A stretch of 18,658 bases of DNA, from assembly GCA_002383415.1 (NCBI GenBank), contig DFYU01000111.1, forward strand, positions 1 through 18,658. Reading direction: 5' to 3'. Within the stretch, counting starts at the first letter, position 1. Each line of letters opens with the position of its first letter. The notes under the pieces were generated by a model. It was given only the letters and a program-made list of their open reading frames with translations, ran no database searches and was not told where the DNA came from. The position numbers and the translations under genes are program-made. The stretch comes from Geobacter sp. UBA4074 (GTDB lineage: Bacteria > Desulfobacterota > Desulfuromonadia > Geobacterales > Pseudopelobacteraceae). Of this stretch, positions 6,871-13,162 are shown piece by piece.

Positions 6871-8277
6871 ATGCGTTTGTTCAGGCTGTTGTGTCTAAGT
6901 ATCATGCTGGGCGCCGGGCTTTTGCTGTCGGTGCCGTCAGGCGGGCAGGCCAAGACGGTCAGCCCTGATTTTGTCGAACTTTCCAAGCGGCTCAAGCCGA
7001 CGGTGGTCAACATCCGCACCGTCAAGAACATCAAGCCCAAGGTTGGCGGCCGGCCGGTCAACCCGTTCATGGGTAATGATCTGTTTAATGAGTTTTTTGG
7101 TCCGTTCTTTGGTCAGCAGATGCCCCAGCAGCCGCGCAAGCAGCAAGGTATGGGCACCGGCTTCATCATCAGTTCGGACGGCTATATCCTCACCAATAAC
7201 CATGTGGTGGGTGGCACCGACGAGATCATGGTTAAGCTGTCCGATGGCCGTGAATTGAAGGCGGAGTTGCGTGGGGCCGACGACAAGCTGGACATTGCCC
7301 TGCTCAAGATCAGCGACAACAAGCCGTTGCCATCGGTTGAACTGGGGGACAGCGACGCGCTGGAGGTGGGCGAGTGGGTGATGGCCATCGGCAATCCGTT
7401 CGGTCTGGCCCATACCGTCACAGCAGGTATCGTCAGTGCCAAAGGACGGGTGATCGGTAGCGGCCCCTACGATGACTACATTCAGACCGACGCCTCAATC
7501 AACCCCGGTAATTCCGGTGGCCCGCTTTTTAATAGCGCAGGTCTGGTGATCGGTATCAATACCGCCATCATCGCCGGTGGTCAGGGGATCGGCTTTGCCA
7601 TCCCCAGCACCATGGCAAAGGCGGTGGTGGAACAGCTCAAGACCACCGGCAGGGTGGTGCGGGGTTATCTGGGGGTCAATTTTGACCAGTTGAACCCCAA
7701 ATTGGCAGCCTCACTGGGGCTCCCTTCGGATAAAGGGATCATCGTTACCCATGTTGAACCGGGTTCACCGGCCGACAAGGCCGGTTTCAGGCGAGAGGAT
7801 GTGATCGTTGAGTTCGACGGTCGCCCGGTCAACGGTGACACCGACCTGCCCAAGGTGGTGGCTGCCACCCCGGTGGGCAAGACGGTCAAGGTGGTGATCT
7901 ATCGCAAGGCCAAGCGTCAGGTGCTGACCGCCGTGGTGGGACAGAGCAAGGAGGCGACAGCGGCAGCCAAGCCGGGCAGCGCGCCGGAGAGCGCCGGCAT
8001 CGGTGTCAGTGTGCGTGAGTTGACCCCTGATTTGGCACGCCAGTTGGGGCTGCGCGATGAAAAAGGGGTGGTGGTGTCTGAGGTCAAGCCCGGCACACCG
8101 GCCGAGGATGCTGGCCTGGTGAGGGGTGATCTGGTGCTGGAGTTCAACGGGCAGCCGGTTGAGAACCTGGAGGCTTTTGCCAAGCTGGCCAGCAAGGTCA
8201 AGAAGGGCGAAGTTATCCGTCTGTTGCTGCGTCGTCCCGATGGCAGCTTTGGCTATGTAGCCGTGACTGCAGACTGA
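6871..8277 (+). CDS. Periplasmic serine endoprotease, DegP/DegQ (HtrA) family
   Basis: A trypsin-like periplasmic protease that degrades or refolds damaged envelope proteins. The 468-residue precursor has a Sec signal peptide (positive start, hydrophobic core 6-21, GQA before a probable cut after residue 27). The catalytic triad is H111 (TNNHVVGG), D141 (LDIALLKI) and S215 (GNSGGP). A Gln/Pro-rich loop at about 82-93 corresponds to the LA loop of DegP-type proteins. Two PDZ domains follow (about 262-360 and 372-468), each with a G-L/V-G-V start and a GSPADKAG or GTPAEDAG helix. The ATG at 6871 is chosen because AGGAGG lies eight bases upstream and a signal peptide then starts the protein; an upstream in-frame ATG overlaps the regulator gene. 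Whether it is DegP- or DegQ-like cannot be settled here. Confidence 0.95.
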   Translation: MRLFRLLCLSIMLGAGLLLSVPSGGQAKTVSPDFVELSKRLKPTVVNIRTVKNIKPKVGGRPVNPFMGNDLFNEFFGPFFGQQMPQQPRKQQGMGTGFIISSDGYILTNNHVVGGTDEIMVKLSDGRELKAELRGADDKLDIALLKISDNKPLPSVELGDSDALEVGEWVMAIGNPFGLAHTVTAGIVSAKGRVIGSGPYDDYIQTDASINPGNSGGPLFNSAGLVIGINTAIIAGGQGIGFAIPSTMAKAVVEQLKTTGRVVRGYLGVNFDQLNPKLAASLGLPSDKGIIVTHVEPGSPADKAGFRREDVIVEFDGRPVNGDTDLPKVVAATPVGKTVKVVIYRKAKRQVLTAVVGQSKEATAAAKPGSAPESAGIGVSVRELTPDLARQLGLRDEKGVVVSEVKPGTPAEDAGLVRGDLVLEFNGQPVENLEAFAKLASKVKKGEVIRLLLRRPDGSFGYVAVTAD

Positions 8278-8301
8278 TACGGTCACTGTAATTACGAACG
8301 G

Positions 8302-8329
8302 ACAGGGGCGGCCTGCTGGTCGCCCCTGT
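8302..8329 (+). other. Intergenic hairpin between htrA and the FeS gene
   Basis: ACAGGGGCG (8302-8310) pairs with CGCCCCTGT (8321-8329) around a 10-nt loop, a 9-bp GC-rich stem. Only a short, interrupted T run (GCTGTTT) follows, and the ribosome binding site of the next gene begins 8 bases later. It may be a weak terminator, an attenuator or an mRNA stabilising element. Confidence 0.5.
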
Positions 8330-8345
8330 GCTGTTTGGAGGTCAG

Positions 8346-9311
8346 ATGTTCAATCGGTATGTTCAACCGCTGCGAGGCCTGATCCAGATCGTTTTTTTGC
8401 TGCTCAGCCTGCTGATCGGCTTTCAGTTCGTCCGTTTTGTGGGGGCGTTGTTCTCTGGAGGGCCGTTGCCGCTTCGTCCGGCTGCCATTGAGGCCTTTTT
8501 GCCGATTTCGGGTCTCTATGGTGCCGTGGCCTGGCTGAAAGGGGGCGGCATCAACCCGGTCCACCCGGCAGCAGTGGTGATCTTTACCACCATCGTTGTC
8601 ATCGCACTGTTGTTGCGTCGGGCCTTCTGCTCATGGATCTGCCCGATCGGCACCATCTCGGAGTGGCTCTGGAAGCTGGGGTTTCGCAAGTTGCAGCGAA
8701 ACCTGGCGCCGCCCCGTTGGCTTGACAGCGGTCTGCGGGTGATCAAATACGTGCTGCTGGGCTTTTTTCTGGCTACCGCCCTGTCCTGGTCGCTGGAGGC
8801 GCTGGAGGGGTTTCTCTACAGCGGCTACCATGCCGTGTCCGACGTCAAGCTGCTGCAGCTGTTCCGCTCACCATCCATGACAACCCTGGCGGTGGCAGCG
8901 TTGCTGCTTGCGATCTCCATCCCGCTGCGCAATCCGTTCTGTCGCTATCTCTGTCCCTACGGCGCACTGCTGGGGCTGGTGGCGCTGGCCTCGCCCCTGG
9001 CGGTGCAACGCGACCCCAAACAATGCGTCTCCTGCGGGGTCTGCAACCAGGTCTGTCCCTCGCGGCTGGATATCATGCATGCCAGTCGGGTCAACCAGCA
9101 GGAATGCCTGGGCTGCTGGCGCTGTATCAGTCACTGCCGGGTACACAGCGCCTTGAGTATGCGGGCCTTTGGTCGCTACACCCTGCAGGGGATTGTCTTT
9201 GCCCTGCTGGTGCTGCTGTTGTTCTGGGGCGGCACCCGACTGGGTAAGGCCAGCGGCCACTGGCAGTCCATCGTCAGCCCGGCTGTCTACCGTGAACTGC
9301 TGGGGCAATAG
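8346..9311 (+). CDS. Membrane 4Fe-4S protein, NapH/CcoG-like
   Basis: A 321-residue integral membrane protein that probably passes electrons at the cytoplasmic membrane. Likely membrane segments are near residues 12-36, 75-92, 133-152, 178-196 and 280-296. Two CxxxCP motifs (C95/C99 and C199/C203) follow membrane segments, the signature of the NapH/NosR/CcoG group. Two ferredoxin-type clusters follow: C227/C230/C233/C237 and C254/C257/C260/C264, each suited to a 4Fe-4S centre. The ATG at 8346 has GGAGG four bases upstream; the frame also opens with a GTG six codons earlier inside the hairpin, which is less likely. No reductase or cytochrome subunit is adjacent, so the redox partner is unknown. 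It lies 68 bp after the protease gene and is probably the last gene of that operon. Relatives include quinol-oxidising subunits and the copper-oxidase assembly factor CcoG. Confidence 0.88.
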   Translation: MFNRYVQPLRGLIQIVFLLLSLLIGFQFVRFVGALFSGGPLPLRPAAIEAFLPISGLYGAVAWLKGGGINPVHPAAVVIFTTIVVIALLLRRAFCSWICPIGTISEWLWKLGFRKLQRNLAPPRWLDSGLRVIKYVLLGFFLATALSWSLEALEGFLYSGYHAVSDVKLLQLFRSPSMTTLAVAALLLAISIPLRNPFCRYLCPYGALLGLVALASPLAVQRDPKQCVSCGVCNQVCPSRLDIMHASRVNQQECLGCWRCISHCRVHSALSMRAFGRYTLQGIVFALLVLLLFWGGTRLGKASGHWQSIVSPAVYRELLGQ

Positions 9312-9312
9312 C

Positions 9313-9597
9313 CTAACGAACCGGTGATGTGACCGGCTTCGGATGCTCAAGCCCCTGCCGGTTGAGTGGGTTCGGCCGTTCCTGGGTCTCTTCGCCCGGG
9401 TCTTCGCCGTAGCCGGTCACCGAGAGCTTGTCTTTGCTGCTGGTGGCCTTGGGTTTTTTCGCTGGCTTGGCCTTGACCGGCCGGATGCTGGCAGGCTTCT
9501 CTACCTGCTGCACCAGCGGGGCCTCATGGTGTGCTGCCGGTGCGTACAGCGGGAGCAGCAGGATACAACAGGCGGTCAGGATCGTGGTGGTGCGCAT
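9313..9597 (-). CDS. Small secreted Lys/Pro-rich hypothetical protein
   Basis: A 94-residue protein of unknown function. It begins with a hydrophobic signal segment (about 6-19) and a possible signal peptidase cut after A22 (APAA before HH). An LTAC sequence at residues 7-10 resembles a lipobox, but it lies too close to the N-terminus to be convincing. The mature part is short, basic and proline-rich, with alternating Lys, Pro and Ala (about 40-56), like a periplasm-spanning linker, then an acidic GEDPGEETQERP stretch. The ATG at 9597 is supported by AAGGAG seven bases upstream and by a good promoter. Its stop codon lies 1 bp from the stop of the FeS gene on the other strand. Real expression is likely because promoter, ribosome binding site and signal peptide agree. 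Confidence 0.72.
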   Translation of the reverse strand: MRTTTILTACCILLLPLYAPAAHHEAPLVQQVEKPASIRPVKAKPAKKPKATSSKDKLSVTGYGEDPGEETQERPNPLNRQGLEHPKPVTSPVR

Positions 9598-9647
9598 GGT
9601 TCGACTCCTTTCTGGTGTCTGCCGTTGCAGTCTGGCGTGTGCCATGA

Positions 9648-9676
9648 ACTCTATCGCTGGTGCTGGCTGTCGTCAA
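9648..9676 (-). promoter_or_regulatory. Sigma-70 promoter for the small secreted protein
   Basis: On the minus strand, TTGACG (9676-9671) and TAGAGT (9653-9648) are separated by exactly 17 bp, matching five and four of six consensus bases. It lies about 50 bp upstream of the start codon at 9597 and leaves a leader of roughly 45 nt. Confidence 0.6.
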
Positions 9677-9704
9677 GCTGACCGCCGGCGATACGGAAAA
9701 GGTA

Positions 9705-9765
9705 TTGATAATTGACCGTAACTACGGTTAGTGATAACAGTTTCAGGCACTGCAGTAAGTGCTAT
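9705..9765 (+). promoter_or_regulatory. Inverted repeats upstream of the RdgC-like gene
   Basis: ACCGTA-AC-TACGGT (9715-9728) is a 6-bp inverted repeat flanked by two TGATAA copies in the same orientation (9706-9711 and 9732-9737). Further down, GCACT-N6-AGTGC (9747-9762) encloses the palindrome ACTGCAGT. TTGATA or TTGACC at 9705-9717 could serve as -35 elements, but no good -10 at proper spacing was found. The repeats are where an operator for the RdgC-like, obg and proB genes would be expected. Confidence 0.35.
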
Positions 9766-9786
9766 CAGAAGGGATGAGTGAGCCGC

Positions 9787-10944
9787 ATGGGAGTCTATTC
9801 AAATACTGTCAGCTTTGCCCAGTATCGGGTCAGTGGTGACCTGCCGCGTGAGGAGCGCTTCGAGTGGCTGTCTGCCGCACTGAGCGGGAGAATCTTTACG
9901 TCCATCGAACAGTCGGCCGAGGAACAGGCCGAAGGTTGGACCTGTACCGACCGGCCCGATGACCCGGATTTCAACAATGTCGCTGCGTTCTGGCGCGACC
10001 GGTACCTGTTCTTTACCTACCGCCGCGACCAACGCCGCATCCCGGCCGCGCTGCTCAAGTCCCATATCGGCCGGGCTGAAGGCGATTATCTGGCCAAACG
10101 GCCGGAGTTGAAACGCCCGCCCAAGCGGGAGCGGGAGGAGATTAAAGAACGGGTGCGGCTGGGTCTTTTGACTCGCAGCCTGCCGTCCCCGGCCACGGTG
10201 GATCTGGCCTGGCAGCAGGACAGCGGCCTGCTGAACCTGTTCAGTGTCTCCGCCAAGACCATGGAGCGTTTTGAGGAACTGTTTGTCAAGAGTTTTGAGA
10301 ACCTGCGCCCACAGTTGATCTATCCCTATCGCCGGGCGCTGGGGCTTTTGGATGAGGCCGGCCAGCAGCAGCTGGCCGCCTTGAATCAGGCCGGTTCAGA
10401 TGCCGCCCTGGACGAGATCCAGAGCAACCGCTGGTTGGGGGAGGAGTTTCTGCTCTGGCTGCTGCAGGCTGGCCTGGAAGGCGGCAGTTTCAGGGTGCAG
10501 GTGCCCGGTGCCAATGAGCAGGGCACGCCGTTTGCGGCCTGGATCGACGACCGGATTCAGTTGCAGGGCGGTGGTGAGGGTGGTCCGCAGAAGGTGGCGG
10601 TCAGCGGTTCCCAGGACAGCTACCTGGAGGCCCGTTCGGCCCTTAAAAGCGGCAAGGCCATCAGCAGCGCCGCCATTTATCTTGAAAAAGATGAACTGCA
10701 GTGGCGCTTTGTGTTGAACGCCGAGCTGTTTACCTTTGGCGCCTTCAAGTGCCCGCCGGTCAGGGTGGAGCGGGAGGGGGTCGAGGAGTTGTCAGAGCGC
10801 GAATCGGCTTTTTATGAGCGGATGTACCTGCTGGAGGCCGGACTGCAGATGTTTGATTCGCTCCTGCTGGTCTTTCTCAAGGAACGTATCGGAGCTGGCT
10901 GGGCCGAGCGACAACAACAGATCAGCGCCTGGCTGGAGGGGTAA
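9787..10944 (+). CDS. RdgC-like recombination-associated protein
   Basis: A 385-residue protein resembling RdgC, the ring-shaped DNA-binding protein that modulates RecA. The evidence is the overall pattern. An N-terminal VSFAQYRVSG strand is followed by a hydrophobic segment RDRYLFFTYRRDQRRIPAALL (70-90). A strongly basic helical stretch follows (about 104-125, KRPELKRPPKREREEIKER), then LLTRSLPSPATVDLAW (127-142) and the NLFSVSAKTMERFEELF segment (150-166). These line up by eye with the order of elements in E. coli RdgC. It is longer than the roughly 300-residue enterobacterial protein. The ATG at 9787 is chosen because the protein then begins at the first strand; a GTG at 9778 with AAGGG four bases upstream is a real alternative. 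It lies 4 bp before obg. No close orthologue was recalled with certainty, so the assignment is moderate. Confidence 0.6.
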   Translation: MGVYSNTVSFAQYRVSGDLPREERFEWLSAALSGRIFTSIEQSAEEQAEGWTCTDRPDDPDFNNVAAFWRDRYLFFTYRRDQRRIPAALLKSHIGRAEGDYLAKRPELKRPPKREREEIKERVRLGLLTRSLPSPATVDLAWQQDSGLLNLFSVSAKTMERFEELFVKSFENLRPQLIYPYRRALGLLDEAGQQQLAALNQAGSDAALDEIQSNRWLGEEFLLWLLQAGLEGGSFRVQVPGANEQGTPFAAWIDDRIQLQGGGEGGPQKVAVSGSQDSYLEARSALKSGKAISSAAIYLEKDELQWRFVLNAELFTFGAFKCPPVRVEREGVEELSERESAFYERMYLLEAGLQMFDSLLLVFLKERIGAGWAERQQQISAWLEG

Positions 10945-10948
10945 TTGC

Positions 10949-11965
10949 ATGAAGTTTATCGATGAAGTCACCCTGCACTGCGCCTCGGGACATGGCGGCG
11001 CCGGTTGTGTTTCCTTCCGGCGCGAGAAGTTTATCCCGTTTGGCGGGCCGAACGGCGGCGATGGCGGCCGGGGTGGCGACCTGATTTTTGAGGCCACCAA
11101 GTCGCTTTCAACCCTGCTGGAGCTACGTCACAAACAGCATCAGAAGGCCGAACGCGGCCATCATGGCATGGGTAAGGATCGTCACGGCGCCGCCGGTGCT
11201 GATCTGATCATCAAGGTGCCGGTGGGCACTCTGATCAAGGATGCTGAGACCGGTGAGGAGCTGGCCGACCTGACTGAGGATGGCCAGCGGATCGTACTGC
11301 TCAAGGGTGGTCGTGGCGGGCAGGGTAACGCCCGCTTTGCCACCGCCACCAACAAGGCCCCCAAATTTGCCCAGCCGGGTGAAGAGGGGCAGGAGTGCAA
11401 GCTGCGGCTGGAACTGAAACTGATGGCCGACGTGGGACTGCTGGGCCTGCCCAATGCAGGCAAGTCGTCGCTGATTGCCAAGGTCTCGGCGGCCCGTCCC
11501 AAGGTGGCCGACTACCCCTTTACCACCCTGGCCCCTTCCCTCGGCGTGGTTGGTTACAAGGACTACCGCTCCTTTGTGATGGCCGATATCCCCGGTATCA
11601 TCGAGGGGGCCCATGCCGGGGCCGGTCTGGGGCACCGTTTCCTCAAACATCTGGAACGTTCCGGCATCCTGGTGCATCTGGTGGATATCTCCGGTCTGCC
11701 TGAGTCGGATCCCTTTGCTGCCTTTGAGGCGGTCAACCGTGAACTGGCCCTGTTCAGCGAGGAGTTGGGCGGCAAGGCCCAGATCGTGGCCCTGACCAAG
11801 ATCGACCTGCCCACGGCCCGCGAGCAGTTGGAGACGGCCAGCGGCTGGTTCAAGGAACGCGGTATCGCGGTCTACCCGATTTCGTCGGCCACCGGCGAAG
11901 GGGTGGAGGCATTGCTGGATGCCATTGCGCAGCGCTTGTGGAGCACACCGCAGGAGGAGTGGTGA
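10949..11965 (+). CDS. obg: Ribosome-assembly GTPase Obg
   Basis: Obg (CgtA) is an essential GTPase that acts late in 50S subunit assembly and links growth to stress responses. The 338-residue protein has the glycine-rich Obg fold (1-157: GHGGAGCVSFRREKF, GGPNGGDGGRGGD, GGRGGQGNARF). The G domain follows: G1 GLPNAGKSS (166-174), G2 Thr at 192-193, G3 DIPG (213-216), G4 TKID (283-286) and G5 SSAT (312-315). There is no long C-terminal extension. GGAGGGG lies seven bases before the ATG at 10949. The stop overlaps the proB start by one base (TGATG). In many bacteria obg follows rplU-rpmA; here an RdgC-like gene takes that place. Confidence 0.97.
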   Translation: MKFIDEVTLHCASGHGGAGCVSFRREKFIPFGGPNGGDGGRGGDLIFEATKSLSTLLELRHKQHQKAERGHHGMGKDRHGAAGADLIIKVPVGTLIKDAETGEELADLTEDGQRIVLLKGGRGGQGNARFATATNKAPKFAQPGEEGQECKLRLELKLMADVGLLGLPNAGKSSLIAKVSAARPKVADYPFTTLAPSLGVVGYKDYRSFVMADIPGIIEGAHAGAGLGHRFLKHLERSGILVHLVDISGLPESDPFAAFEAVNRELALFSEELGGKAQIVALTKIDLPTAREQLETASGWFKERGIAVYPISSATGEGVEALLDAIAQRLWSTPQEEW

Positions 11966-13086
11966 TGCGCAGAGAGCTGCTGCCGCAGGTGCGCAGGATT
12001 GTGGTCAAGGTGGGCAGCCGGGTGCTGACCGACGACCAGGGCGATCTGGATTACGCCGTGGTTCGCCAGATCAGCGCTGATATAGCTCACTTGGTCAAGG
12101 AAGGCGTCCAGGTGGTGTTGGTTTCCTCCGGCGCCGTGGCTGCCGGCCGCAGTGCCTTGGGCATGACCGAGCGTCCCCGCACGATCCCCCAGAAACAGGC
12201 CGCAGCCGCCGTGGGGCAGACCCGGCTGATGCGGGCCTATGAGGAAGCCTTTGCCCCCTTTGGGCTGGCGGTGGGGCAGATCCTGCTGACCGCCGACGAC
12301 CTGGCCAGCCGCCAGCGTTTTCTGAACGCCCGCGCCACCCTGGATGCCCTGCTGGCTGCCGGTGCGGTGCCGGTGATCAACGAGAACGATACGGTGGCGG
12401 TGGAGGAGATCAAGTTCGGCGATAACGACAACCTGTCGGCCCTGGTGACCAATGTGGCCGAGGCCGGCCTGCTGCTGATCCTGACCGACATCGAAGGGTT
12501 TTACAGCGCCGATCCACGTACCAACCCCGATGCCTGTTTGTTGCCGGTGGTGCAGGGCATCACCCGCGAGGTGGAGCGTGCTGCCGGCGGCAGTGGATCC
12601 AGTGTCGGCACCGGCGGCATGGCCACCAAGGTGGCGGCCGCCAAGAAGGCCGGCAAGCATGGTGTGCCGACGATCATGGTCTGCGGCAAGCGACCGGGCA
12701 TCATCGCGGCGGCTGTGGCTGGCGAGCAGGTGGGCACCCTGTTTCTGCCGGCTGCCGATGGCATGAATCTCCGCAAGCACTGGATTGCCTACACCTTGCG
12801 TCCCAGCGGCAGGCTGGTGGTGGATGCCGGTGCCCGCAAGGCGTTGCTGGAAAAGGGAACCAGTCTGTTGCCCTCCGGGGTGACGGCGGTGGAAGGGCGC
12901 TTTGAGCGGGGCGCCTGTCTGCGGATCTGCGGCCCTGACGGCTCGGAGATCGGTCGCGGTCTGGCTGACTACAGCAGTCGCGAGATAGCCCTGTTGGCCG
13001 GACACAAGAGCTGCGAGATCGAGGAGTTGCTGGGCTATCGGTATGGCGATGAGGTGATTCACCGTGATAACCTGGTAGTGCTCTAA
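11965..13086 (+). CDS. proB: Glutamate 5-kinase ProB
   Basis: ProB phosphorylates glutamate with ATP, the first and feedback-controlled step of proline synthesis. The 373-residue product has the amino acid kinase domain: VVKVGSRVLT (13-22), VSSGAVAAGR (53-62), VINENDTVAVEEIKFGDNDNLSALV (137-161) and GTGGMATKVAAA (216-227). A C-terminal PUA domain follows (about 280-370). The ATG at 11965 is preceded by AGGAGG at seven bases and overlaps the obg stop by one base, so the two are translationally coupled. The partner gene proA is not adjacent. An intrinsic terminator follows 24 bp after the stop, so proB ends this operon. Confidence 0.97.
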   Translation: MRRELLPQVRRIVVKVGSRVLTDDQGDLDYAVVRQISADIAHLVKEGVQVVLVSSGAVAAGRSALGMTERPRTIPQKQAAAAVGQTRLMRAYEEAFAPFGLAVGQILLTADDLASRQRFLNARATLDALLAAGAVPVINENDTVAVEEIKFGDNDNLSALVTNVAEAGLLLILTDIEGFYSADPRTNPDACLLPVVQGITREVERAAGGSGSSVGTGGMATKVAAAKKAGKHGVPTIMVCGKRPGIIAAAVAGEQVGTLFLPAADGMNLRKHWIAYTLRPSGRLVVDAGARKALLEKGTSLLPSGVTAVEGRFERGACLRICGPDGSEIGRGLADYSSREIALLAGHKSCEIEELLGYRYGDEVIHRDNLVVL

Positions 13087-13110
13087 ACGATCACCCTATA
13101 CAAACGCTAA

Positions 13111-13148
13111 GGGCCCTGCCGGTGTGTACCGGCAGGGCCCTTTTGTTT
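13111..13148 (+). terminator. Strong intrinsic terminator after proB
   Basis: A perfect 13-bp GC-rich stem (GGGCCCTGCCGGT at 13111-13123 paired with 13128-13140) with a GTGT tetraloop is followed by TTTTGTTT. It ends the RdgC-like/obg/proB transcript. The convergent gene ends 22 bp away; on its strand the same stem lacks a strong T run, so it may only partly serve that transcript. Confidence 0.92.
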
Positions 13149-13162
13149 ATCTGCATATCGAA

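Noticed and set aside
5937..7070. A 377-codon open frame on the minus strand opposite ppsR, the regulator and htrA
   Set aside because: It is antisense to three genes with clear motifs; the protein is rich in His and Gln in the manner of reverse-frame translation and has no known domain.
9313..9597. Reading the small secreted protein as a lipoprotein because of LTAC near its start
   Set aside because: The cysteine is residue 10, leaving too short a hydrophobic region before it, while a normal signal peptidase site exists after residue 22.
11872..13062. A 396-codon minus-strand open frame opposite proB
   Set aside because: It mirrors the proB coding frame almost exactly, lacks a start signal and shows the same His/Gln-rich shadow composition.
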